A DNA stretch of 64,000 nt from Pycnococcus provasolii (Eukaryota; Chlorophyta; Pseudoscourfieldiophyceae; Pseudoscourfieldiales): NCBI GenBank assembly GCA_049487715.1, contig CP150571.1:186001-250000 (forward strand), written 5' to 3'. Each line of letters starts with the position of its first letter. Within the stretch, counting starts at the first letter, position 1. Under the pieces are notes generated by a model. It was given only the letters and a program-made list of their open reading frames with translations, searched no databases and was not told the DNA's origin. Shown one piece after another: positions 42,001-50,834 of this stretch. The position numbers were made by a program, and so were the translations under genes.

Positions 42001-43205
42001 AACGCATGAGCGATGTGGACCATTGGCAGCTCGTCCTCACGGACAGCGTGAATGCGGCGATGTCCCGCGGCACGCTCCGCGTACCCGCGCATCGCCAGGC
42101 GAGTTTCGCCTTGGAGCCGCTTCGCCTGACGAGGGCAAGCTTTGACACATCTTCGCCTGATGCGATGCCTGCATTTGACATTGACACGCCGGTGCCATGG
42201 CCCGTGTCGCCCGGGGTGAGTCGCCTCTCGACAAAACTCGGCGAGAAGCTTTGCCTGAGCCTCCTTCGGCTGAAGCGAAGCGTGGCGGTCGCTGACGGCA
42301 TGCTCGCATTGTTCCTCAAGGCACGTGGGCGTCCTGCGAAACGCACGAAGATCGGGGATTTGCACGCACTGCGCCGGGAGGTGGCCCATTTTGTCCGATG
42401 TGTGCATGACCACGTGATGTGCTGGGTAGATGGAACAACGAATTGGGCGCACTTTGACGATGGGAACGATGGCGAAGGCGGCAGCAGCGTCGAGGCACTG
42501 CGTTTTGCCCGCGACGACGTAATTCATTCGCTTGTGGTACGCAGCTTCTGTGCAGGCGTTGAGCTTCCCGATTTGTGGACACACTGCGTTCCGCAAAGCC
42601 GAAGCAAGGCGACAACGTCGTCGTCGAGGAGCTCCAAGGGCGAGGCTCCCCCTGTTCCATCGGATTTGAGTGCGGCATGTCGCGGCGTCGGTCGATTCGC
42701 GGATGACGTCGAGGCTGCAAGCGTGGCGCGCCTTTGGACGACGGCTGACGGTAAATCACGAACGCCGATTGCTTCGGATGCAGTTTGGAGGCAAACACGC
42801 GATGGCCTGTGGTTGGCGTTGTCCTGCGCGGATGCTATCGGACGTTGGCACCTGAGTATCGCTAATGAGGAGGAGGAGGACCAGAGCAGCAGCAGTGGCG
42901 GCGGCGGCGGCGCCGGCAGCATCGCGAATCTTGCAGAAAAGATCCGCGCGGCTGGTGCTCGTGCGAATCTTTCTCGCGCATCGGTGGATGGATGGTACGA
43001 AAAGCATGCGAATGACTCGCTCCTGTCGAAGCTTCGTGCCATGGGCAAGGAGTTTCGCGAGGCTCGTGATCGCGTACTCAGGTTACTATCTGTCAAGGCA
43101 CGAAGTGGTGGAGGTGTTGACGTCGAGTCTGTTCGTTCTCTGTTGCTTCGCCTCAACGCGAATGGCTGGTACGACGATGCGCTCTTGGCAACAACTGTAT
43201 TGTAA
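39092..43205 (+). CDS. Gamma-tubulin complex component, GCP5-like (apparent frame break)
   Basis: The gene starts at the ATG 39092. Its first frame encodes VVVSGMDSD and the conserved NYARYHSEHHKFLAPNV (compare the GCP5 N-terminal FxxxNFAWSxxxxHRFL pattern), then the frame shifts by one base around 39395-39405 into a second frame (NALQAMLDRMRTSSQLHKWR) that runs unbroken to 43205. Total length is about 1370 residues. The C-terminal GCP domain is recognised by GVSRLSTKLGEKLCLSLLRL, LRREVAHFVRCVHDHVMCWV and FARDDVIHSLVVRSFC. GCP5 helps form the gamma-tubulin ring complex that nucleates microtubules. The frame change may be a one-base sequence error, or a 40- or 43-base intron from GTGAAC at 39354, but that would delete the conserved segment. 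Its stop is 22 bases from that of the next gene. Confidence 0.78.
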
Positions 43206-43227
43206 ATTGATAGCCCGTTTTTTTCTT

Positions 43228-43881
43228 TTACTTCGATACGCGAGCCATGGCGGAAGCACGTTCCGCCGCGGCGACGAGCATGCGCGCTTTTAGGATGTTG
43301 CTGGTAAGAGTCGTGTCCTCGACAGCGTCACCCGCGATGAAGCGGTTCGCCATGAGACGCGTCTCAGGTGCCTGCGTGTCAAGTACGAATTCTCCGCCGA
43401 CGTCCGCGTACGCCTGGCACACGTCGTCGAGAAGGCTGTGCGCTAGTGCCTTTGCCTTGTTGGCGTACTCGCTGCGACGCGGGTCGTCGTGTCCCTTTGG
43501 GTGGTATGCCTGCGACATGCCCGCGTACGCGTATCCTTTGTAGAGTCGACATCCGCTCGGGTCCGCGTTTTCGAGTTCCTGCGCGTACTTGAGTGCATCC
43601 TTGAAGCTTTGCAGAGCTTGTGGTTGTTGAAAGTTCTTCAGGAGGTTGTATCCCGCGGACGAGCTTGCCTCTGAGAGCAGAACCGTCAGCTGGTGCCTGA
43701 GTGTGAATTGTGTTGGTTCTTGCACTTCGTTGCTGTCTGGCGGTTGTTTATTTCTGAGTGCGAGCGTGCCTTGTATGACTTGCGTGTACGCCTCCGCGGC
43801 CCTTGCGTGTCGTCCGTCGGTGTCCGTTTGTCTCGCCGCGGCTAACTGCGAGGATAGTTTAGATATAAGAGCGGAGGACAT
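43228..43881 (-). CDS. Small helical protein, possibly TPR- or MIT-like
   Basis: A complete 217-residue protein from the ATG at 43879-43881. It is alpha-helical: ISKLSSQLAAARQTDTDGRH, RAAEAYTQVIQGTLAL, LKNFQQPQALQSFKDALKY and LYKGYAYAGMSQAYHPKG. The spacing of AAEAYTQVI and ALQSFKDALKYAQEL resembles TPR or MIT helices, but no canonical repeat is complete. There is no signal or membrane segment. Function is unknown; a TPR-like adaptor is the best guess. It overlaps nothing and faces the COMM-domain gene across a 688-base divergent region. Confidence 0.72.
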   Translation of the reverse strand: MSSALISKLSSQLAAARQTDTDGRHARAAEAYTQVIQGTLALRNKQPPDSNEVQEPTQFTLRHQLTVLLSEASSSAGYNLLKNFQQPQALQSFKDALKYAQELENADPSGCRLYKGYAYAGMSQAYHPKGHDDPRRSEYANKAKALAHSLLDDVCQAYADVGGEFVLDTQAPETRLMANRFIAGDAVEDTTLTSNILKARMLVAAAERASAMARVSK

Positions 43882-44206
43882 ACTTTATTTATTGTTTGGC
43901 AGCTTCTTCTTCGAACGTATCGTATCGTATGGCAGAATGCAGATTTTCGCAACGCCAGAATGGTTCGCGCGAATCGGTGAATACAGTACTACAGTATGAA
44001 GAAATGAAATGAAATGGCGTGGCGTGCGTGACTGACTTGGTTTGACTATTATAAAAAAAGGTTGACTAAAACTTTGGAGGAACTTTTGACCAACTTCAGG
44101 CAACACAACAAACCACTGACCACTCGCACGTCGCCCGTCGCCTGTCGCCTGTCGCCGAACACTGTCGGGATTAACAACAATTGCATGAAGCGCATGCATA
44201 TTGCAT

Positions 44207-44382
44207 GACGGACTTGCACTTGCGTTGTGGTACTACATAGTTTGCGGTTATGCAGGTGGTCAAGGTCAAGGTGGGCGGCCGCGCCCTTGACTGCGCCGTT
44301 GCGTCATGCCTCTTGACCACTTGACGGACTTGACGGACTTGCATTGTACTGTAATTTGCGGCCATGCAGGTGGTCAATATTC
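44207..44382 (+). repeat. Imperfect direct repeat of about 55 bases
   Basis: Two copies, about 44207-44263 and 44327-44380, share TTGACGGACTTGCA at the left and TTTGCGG(T/C)(T/C)ATGCAGGTGG at the right, with unlike middles. They are 190-360 bases upstream of the COMM-domain ATG. The meaning is unknown. Confidence 0.6.
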
Positions 44383-44569
44383 TTGAAGAAGGTCGGGAGC
44401 GTGTACACTGTAGGGTACAGTAGAACTACTTACGCCGTTATTTATCTTGTGTTTCTTGTTCCCTTCAGCTTTCGCTTTCGTCCAGGCCGTGTCTCGTGTC
44501 CTCATCGTTCTAACGGACGACGCACGTGTCTTCACCGTTTCGTTTGGTGCGCCGTTTACACTCTTGTTC

Positions 44570-44839
44570 ATGAACCCGCCTGAGCCCGCGCCGGGTATGG
44601 CTGAGAGCTCGAGGGAGCCTGCGCTGAGCTCGTTCGACTGGCGCGTGCACTACGTGCTGAGCAGCGACACGTGTGCCTCTTACAAAGCACCTTTCCTGCG
44701 TTTGAGTCTGTTCGACGAGAAGAGGCGGCAGTACGACGCGGAGTTCACAAAGACGGAGCTCGACAGCTTGATTGCGAGCTTGGACGACGTCCTTCACGCC
44801 GTCGACGACGACGAACCTTCTAGCGCCGAGGAAGATTGA
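44570..44839 (+). CDS. COMM-domain protein
   Basis: An 89-residue protein from the ATG at 44570. It begins with a Pro-rich stretch and is otherwise one COMM domain: FDWRVHYVLSSDTCASY, APFLRLSLFDEK and FTKTELDSLIASLDDVLHAV. This is the C-terminal domain of COMMD proteins, which join CCDC22/CCDC93 in the Commander complex for endosomal recycling. At 89 residues it is close to the length of COMMD6 and lacks the N-terminal helical domain of most paralogues, though its motif FDWRV...SSD is nearer to COMMD8. An upstream 5' exon cannot be ruled out because a pyrimidine-rich tract ending CCTTCAG stands at 44447-44469. Two TGTAA motifs follow the stop. Confidence 0.78.
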   Translation: MNPPEPAPGMAESSREPALSSFDWRVHYVLSSDTCASYKAPFLRLSLFDEKRRQYDAEFTKTELDSLIASLDDVLHAVDDDEPSSAEED

Positions 44840-45316
44840 CTCACTCAAAGAAGTTTGGTCCGCTCAACCCCAAAGCTTCCAAACCATCATCATGATACAA
44901 CAAACCTTCAAGTAACCTGTAACAAAAACGATATGTAACAACTATGTACCCTGGAAACTAGGATACCTTAGGATAGATGTAAGCTTAATAAAAAACAAAC
45001 ATCAGAAAGTAAAGTACCCGTAAGCACAGCACAGCGACAACAGCACATGCAGATGGCAGACACCACCAACAAACATACAAATGACAAGCGTAGTGGTGGT
45101 GGTGGAGGAGCCTAACGCTAACCCTAGCCTTGGTGGAGGCACGGCTATTCATGACGGCTAAAGGGCCACCATACCATACGATACGTACCGCGCGTGCCGG
45201 AGCCTCCATGATTCACCATGCGCCATATATACCATGCATGCGCCATACCATGCATGCGCCACCTCATCCTCCTGTCATCGGCATCGGCATCGGCACCCCA
45301 TGTGCAAGCTCCAGCT

Positions 45317-45396
45317 AACCCCTAAATTCTAGGACTGTAAGAACCCCTAAAAACGCCAACCCCTAAACGTAAGAAGAGAACGCCAACCCCTAAAAT
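45317..45396 (+). repeat. Four AACCCCTAAA motifs upstream of petC
   Basis: Copies begin near 45317, 45342, 45358 and 45386, in the last 320 bases before the petC ATG. They differ from a perfect telomere unit by one extra C. Their grouping suggests a promoter element, which is inferred from location. Confidence 0.55.
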
Positions 45397-45636
45397 CACA
45401 TTCGATATTTTTGGAACCCCGAATTGAATTCATGGGGACGATCATCCGAAGGCGGTAACCTTAGATTGGTTGAGAAGAGGCGGTAGATTGATTGAGAAGA
45501 TGAGATTTCACCTCTTTGAACTTTGCGGTCAACTTTTTGCGGTCGACGGTCGACGTCACGCGCGGGTATCCCCTCCTCCTCCTCCCCCGGCCCCTCCTGT
45601 CGCTGCCGACTCATTCCCCCCATCGAGAACACCAGA

Positions 45637-45937
45637 ATGGCGCCGCTCGCTCTCAAGTCCCTCCCACGCACCACAGTGCGCCGATCCGTCACGACACGTG
45701 CGGCGGCCGTCTCAGGTGAAGTGCCGTCCATGGAGAAACGACGTATCATGTACGTGCTTTACTTTGTTTTTAATTTCGTCTTTATTTGGGTTCTCTTGGG
45801 GTATTTGGTCGGTCGTGTGTTGGCGTTGAACTTGAACTTCTATTTTCTTGGTGCCGTTAGTAGGTCCTGCACGTGGTTGGAGTGGTGTTGATGTTGGGTC
45901 TTGCGCGTTGCAGTGACACGGCAGATGTGGTAGTGCT

Positions 45938-45975
<38 letters not shown>

Positions 45976-46596
45976 GATAAGGGCGGCATCATCAAGGAGT
46001 AGTAGAGCTCCCATCCCAAATGGTCTGTGCTTTCAAAGAGAGATGATCGATCTGACAAAACAAAACCAACACACCACAAAACATAAAAATACACTCTTTT
46101 CCCAAATCACAGGAACATGCTCACGGTGGGTGCCGTTGGCCTCCCCGCGACGGCGATCCTCGGACCGTACGTGTACCAGTTCATCCCCCCGTCGTCGGGA
46201 GGTGGAGGTGGCTCGGTCGCCAAGGATGCGCTCGGCGACGACGTCACGACGAAGAAGTGGCTCTCCACCCACGGCGCCGGAGCTCGCGAGCTTGTGCAGG
46301 GCCTCAAGGGCGATGCCACGTACTTGATTGTCAAGGAGGACAAGACGATCGAGAAGTACGGACTGAACGCCGTGTGCACGCACCTGGGATGCGTCGTGCC
46401 GTGGAACGCCGCGGAGAACAAGTTCATGTGCCCGTGCCACGGCTCGCAGTACGACGCGACCGGATTCAAGATCCGTGGACCCGCGCCGCTCAGCCTTGCT
46501 CTCGCGCACGTCGAGGTTGACGAGAAGGACACCGTCGTGTTCACGCCGTGGACGGAGACGGACTTCCGCGACGGCGGCAAGCCCTGGTGGGCGTAA
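45637..46596 (+). CDS. petC: Rieske iron-sulfur protein of the cytochrome b6f complex, two exons
   Basis: Exon 1 is 45637-45749 and exon 2 is 46113-46596, giving 198 residues. The intron starts GTACGT, ends ATCACAG and is 363 bases long, with a (GT)n tract at about 45938-45974. Exon 1 encodes a short Arg/Ala-rich chloroplast transit peptide and the TM segment is split by the intron ([20 protein letters not shown]). A Gly-rich hinge (SSGGGGGS) follows. The 2Fe-2S ligands are in CTHLGC and CPCHGSQY; the tail [10 protein letters not shown] is the plant and green algal type. The protein carries electrons from plastoquinol to cytochrome f or plastocyanin in the thylakoid. The nuclear location and presequence are as expected. 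Confidence 0.96.
45938..45974 (+). repeat. GT microsatellite in petC intron
   Basis: A run of about 17 GT units lies in the middle of the petC intron. It should be polymorphic between strains. Confidence 0.93.
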
Positions 46597-46742
46597 GCAC
46601 AAACGAAATACAATTCCTTGTGGATGGTTTTTTTGTTTGTTGTGAAAGGGTGAATTCAATGGTTTGCAAAATAAAAGAAAAAACAATTGTTCCACCCACG
46701 AAAGTGAGCTCGTTACACCCACCCACCCCATCTCTACCTGGT

Positions 46743-47245
46743 TTAGTTGTTTCGTGTGATCACGATTGGCGTGACAGCGCTGAAAGGGAACAGTGGGCTC
46801 AGTCCCGCGAAAATGAATTCGAAGAACCGAGCTGTCCACAACGCGATGAGAAGTGCCGGCTTTTGAGGCGAAATATCCCACAGAGCCAACAGAGGCAGCA
46901 CAGCACCTGTTAATGAAAAAAAGTTGTTAGGTCATGTTAGTTCTACGAAGATAAAATGCCGTGTTAGAGGTGCTTAGACGCGATGACGAAAGACGTACCA
47001 CCACCACCGCCAGACAGCGACCGTGGAAGGGCGTACCCCCCTCCTCCGTCACCGCCCTGTGCAAACAATAAACGGCGTTGTTCTCGGCGCGTCTCTGCCG
47101 TGATGTCGCGCGACATTACGATTGTCTTCAAAGGTGCCGCCGCTGGAACATCACGGCTCGTCGTCGTCGTCGACGCATGCGCCATCTCGCTCAACAGCAT
47201 GAGCGCCAAAAGCACCAGCGAAAGCACCAACGACCTCCCACGCAT
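46743..47245 (-). CDS. Small spliced membrane protein, function unknown
   Basis: Exon 1 is 47245-46999 and exon 2 is 46906-46743; the 92-base intron begins GTACGT, ends TTAACAG and contains ACTAACATGACCTAAC near the acceptor. Joining keeps frame and gives 136 residues. The N-terminus is a clear signal peptide or plastid-lumen-type sequence (VLSLVLLALMLLSEMAHA). A hydrophilic region with RREQRR and a Gly run follow. Exon 2 adds a hydrophobic end: VLPLLALWDISPQKPALLIA and FIFAGLSPLFPFSAVTPIVI. Nothing in it is recognised. Its stop is 146 bases from that of petC, in convergent orientation. Confidence 0.66.
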
Positions 47246-48104
47246 GCTTGCGTCGTTATGTACGTTCGTGATGAACAACTGAGCAACGAAACAACACACC
47301 GATGCTCAAATGGAGATAGGCTGTGAAACAAATAAAACTAAAGTCACACAAACGGGTACCCATTCTTCACACATCGTCACAAAGCACTCATGCACAACCA
47401 AACAAACAAACAACCGCAGCAGTCTGTCCTTAGCTAACCCTCCCTGCCTTGGTTAAAACACTACGATAAGCCAAAAGCAAGGCACCAAAAGAAAAGAAAG
47501 GGAGTGTGAACTCAAAGGTGAGGCATATATATATATCTACGAAGCAGGCAACGCACGCATGGCCACGAAGCAGGCTTTTTTGGACATTCCACCCAGACAA
47601 GATAGGGAGATATGGTCGAGGGCCGAAATCCTTCTTCCGAAACGAACTGCCCCGACCAGAATCCTCGACCAGTTCCAGTTCGGGGTTAGTTCGCGTTTTT
47701 TCCATCATGTATTCGGGGTTGGCTCTCTCTGGACCCATAACCCATTTCCTACGATAATTCTAAAATTACTTCCGATGATTTCGCCTTCTCCCAGGATACT
47801 TGTTTGTTTGTCCCCATATATGGCATTTTCCCGGGCCCCGCACGTTTGCTGGCGCCTGCGTGACACATATAGATATATGCCGTCGTCGGCACAGACGTGT
47901 CACCACCACGCGGCGATATTCATACCAGGGCACGCATTATCTGTCAGCACATCTGAACGTATACGCACTGCTTCCTTTAGGCGAGACGACGATTACACAT
48001 TTCATTCAATCAAATCTTACAATCTTACACAAACACACACACACACTAACTCGTTCGTTCATCATGCGTAGCTAGGCTAGTCTCACAGACACAAACACAC
48101 ATAT
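47246..48104. other. Intergenic region, no convincing gene
   Basis: An open frame at 47559-48071 has an ATG but low-quality composition and no recognised motif, and is rejected. A TATATATA run lies at 47525-47535 and a CA tract at 48030-48045. The region should hold the promoter of the small spliced gene. Confidence 0.5.
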
Positions 48105-50351
48105 TTACCCTCGCGACGACGACGACGACGACGACCGACTCCTGCCGCTCCTGCCGCTCCTTCTCTGATTTCTCTCAGCCTCGCGACGTGCACTCTTCAT
48201 GCCATGCTTCCCCTCCTGTAGAGCATCCGCGCTCTTGTCCGTCCACGGCTTGTACTCCTTACTCCTTGGAAGCAGCTGTAGCAGCGTATCCTGCGCCTTC
48301 CTCGTACCCGCCTTGGGATGGAAGCCAGGGTACTGGTCGAACAGCATCATGTTGTTGCGCTTCTCCTGCGCCATGCGGTGCTGCCACATCCCAGCCGCAC
48401 GCGTTCCCGTACTGCCGTGGTCACCCGCGTTGAATTTGAAGCGCGAGTAGTACAAACCCACGTGAGCACCCGTTTTCCAGCAGCGAATCGAAAACTCGTA
48501 GTCAAAGCCAATGCCAGGTGCGCCAGGGCACGAGTATGCCGTGTGGAACAAACCGAGCCTGAGAAATGTACCTCTTCTAGCAAGCATCGGTCCCATGGAC
48601 ACCTTGTAGATGAACATGAACTTGCGACCTGAAGCTTCGTCCTTGTGTACGATACGCTCCGGCTTCTTCCTGCCCGGTTCGCCCTCCAGACGTGCGCCGT
48701 ACTTGATGCCAGTCATCTGGTTGTGACGCGCGTCGAACTGCGTGCCAAAATCCATGCGGCCTCGAAAGCCTCCAATCAAGCCCGTGCGGTTGTACCTGCG
48801 GAAGAGAGACGTCGCGGGAGACAACCACTCCTTTGGCTGCGGCGCGACGTCGTCGTCCTGGACGAAAGCCAAGTACGTGCCACTAGAAAGAAGTGCAAGG
48901 CGGTTGTACCCTCGAATCTCGTGCACGTTCGGACTCAGAACGACGAACGCATTGCTCTTACCTCCCAGCACCGATGCGAACTCCGAAAGCTCGGAGCGCG
49001 AATCGTTGTTCACCCAAAGCTCGTCGGTGTCCGCCGATGCCGCCAGGCTCTGGAACACCTTCTTCAGCAGGTTCGGGCGGCGGAAGTACTGCGCGATGAT
49101 GGAAAATCTCGGATCTTTCGAACGGCACGACGGCGGCGCCGGCAGCGGAGACGCAAGACGGCACCCCGTGGCGCTCTGCATCGACTCCACGCACGACGGC
49201 GACGAGCTGTGACCTGCCGTCGGTGGGTGGGAACCACCTTCAACAATGCAAGGTTGCACAGGTTTCGCAGCCTTGAGGAGTAGCGCTGGTGGCTTGCCGC
49301 GAAAATGCTTTGGCTCCGTCGAAGGCGATGATTCGAGCGCGCACTCGCTTGGCGCCGAGGGCGGTTTTGCCGCTGCCTTCGCGCTCACCGAAGATCCTGA
49401 CTGCACAGCGGCAACGGAAAATCCCGCGCGCCACATGCGCGCCGACAGGTCGACGAGCAAGTGGGCATCGCACGCGTTGCCTGAGACGCACTGCCTTTCG
49501 GCGAACATGCCAACCTCGATCAGCTCGCGTCGTCGGACCACGGCGACGAGTCCGCCCACGGAGTTGGCGTACCGCGCTAGCACCACCTTGCCGTCACTTT
49601 TGCCCTTCGCCTCACGTCCGAACGTGCCGTAGGAAGCCTCGCCAACGCCGACCAGCGCAACGTTCGCGTTCGCACGCAGAATGTCGAACGCGGCGTTAAC
49701 CAAGGAGGATGGCACCTTCTTGGCGTCGACGTCGCCCAGCACGACTAGGAGGTGGTCCGCCCTCGCCGCGCGCGCCATGCGATTGACAGCGAACGCCGCT
49801 GTCTTTGGCTGTGCTGCGAGCACGACGAAGTGGTTCGGCTGCGTGAATGTTGTCTGAAACGCGCTCTCCTGAGCCGCCGCCTTGATCAGGCTCGTAAACA
49901 CCCACGCCTCGTCGTCCTTTCTTCTTAGAGCGACATCGTGCAGCTGTTGGAAAGCGTCGTCTGTGTATGCGACAATCGCTCGTTCTGTCCAGTCTTTGTG
50001 CTGGCCTGAGGTTCCGTCGCACTTCTGCACATACTTTTCTGCGTACGACCGTACAGCGTCCGTCTTGGGAAAGGGCGCGTACACGGACGCGAGCGATCGG
50101 ACGCACTGCGAATGCGTATTGGATGATGGAACGGCGCCGGCCGCGACGCGGATCCCACCGAAACGCGAACCTCCTGGGGAAAATAACGAGACGCTTAGGA
50201 ACAAGACTTGCAAGGTGATAATCCAACCACCAAAGCAGGGGCCAGCCAAGTCAAGACCACCACCCTCCTTACCAAGCCAACGCTGACGCTGACGCCGCCG
50301 CCGACGCCGCCGATCGTGGCGGCGTTCAGAAACAAGCAAGTTCGCCGCCAT
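48105..50351 (-). CDS. Large two-domain glycosyltransferase-like protein with signal anchor
   Basis: A 748-residue protein starting at the ATG 50349-50351. A strongly basic N-terminus is followed by a membrane anchor near residue 40-58 (IITLQVLFLSVSLFS), so it is Golgi type II. The first half (about residues 85-320) looks like a nucleotide-diphospho-sugar-type fold (HFVVLAAQPKTAAF, LLVVLGDVDAKK). The second half from about residue 400 is GT2-like: FSIIAQYFRRPNLLKKVFQS, ELWVNNDSRSEL, GYNRLALLSSGTYLAFVQDD with a DDD metal site, and a GFDYEFSIRCWKTGAHVGLY acceptor region. The two halves may be tandem GT-A domains. The C-terminus is basic and Ser/Arg-rich. Substrate is unknown. Confidence 0.76.
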   Translation of the reverse strand: MAANLLVSERRHDRRRRRRRQRQRWLGKEGGGLDLAGPCFGGWIITLQVLFLSVSLFSPGGSRFGGIRVAAGAVPSSNTHSQCVRSLASVYAPFPKTDAVRSYAEKYVQKCDGTSGQHKDWTERAIVAYTDDAFQQLHDVALRRKDDEAWVFTSLIKAAAQESAFQTTFTQPNHFVVLAAQPKTAAFAVNRMARAARADHLLVVLGDVDAKKVPSSLVNAAFDILRANANVALVGVGEASYGTFGREAKGKSDGKVVLARYANSVGGLVAVVRRRELIEVGMFAERQCVSGNACDAHLLVDLSARMWRAGFSVAAVQSGSSVSAKAAAKPPSAPSECALESSPSTEPKHFRGKPPALLLKAAKPVQPCIVEGGSHPPTAGHSSSPSCVESMQSATGCRLASPLPAPPSCRSKDPRFSIIAQYFRRPNLLKKVFQSLAASADTDELWVNNDSRSELSEFASVLGGKSNAFVVLSPNVHEIRGYNRLALLSSGTYLAFVQDDDVAPQPKEWLSPATSLFRRYNRTGLIGGFRGRMDFGTQFDARHNQMTGIKYGARLEGEPGRKKPERIVHKDEASGRKFMFIYKVSMGPMLARRGTFLRLGLFHTAYSCPGAPGIGFDYEFSIRCWKTGAHVGLYYSRFKFNAGDHGSTGTRAAGMWQHRMAQEKRNNMMLFDQYPGFHPKAGTRKAQDTLLQLLPRSKEYKPWTDKSADALQEGKHGMKSARREAERNQRRSGRSGRSRSSSSSSSRG

Positions 50352-50834
50352 GGTCAACGATCAGAGGCAACGATCGCGGACTCGGAAAAGGAACCCCGAA
50401 ACGTCGTCAAGTTCAGGGGTTTGGGGGTTTGCGAAACAGGTTCCAAGGCAAACAGCTTTTTATTTAAAAAATCCGGCCGCAAGTGTTCCTTGCAAGTTTC
50501 AGCTGCAAATAGTTACAGTTACAACTTACAAGAGGGGTATGATATGTAGTGCTACGTACTGTATTACGTCACGGCATCACGCGCACTCAGATCAAATACC
50601 TATATGTACTCAGATATTTTACGTTTACGTCGTCAAGAAGAACGTACTGTACGCGCCAACGAATCTTACCTGTACTTGCAACAACTTGGCATGTATCTGT
50701 CCAGAGACTTTTTTTTATAAATCACAGTTTGTGTCACACAACATTACACATTTAGTTGGATCGATCGATCATGAATTACACGAATCATTAATATATATAT
50801 CACACGTACAGTAGTACTAGAGAGCTTTGCTTAG

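Noticed and set aside
46033-46881. Minus-strand frame of 282 codons
   Set aside because: It is antisense to petC exon 2 and has no recognisable domain.
47559-48071. Plus-strand frame of 170 codons with an ATG
   Set aside because: Composition is low quality, the end is a CA-repeat translation (Thr/His), and no motif is seen.
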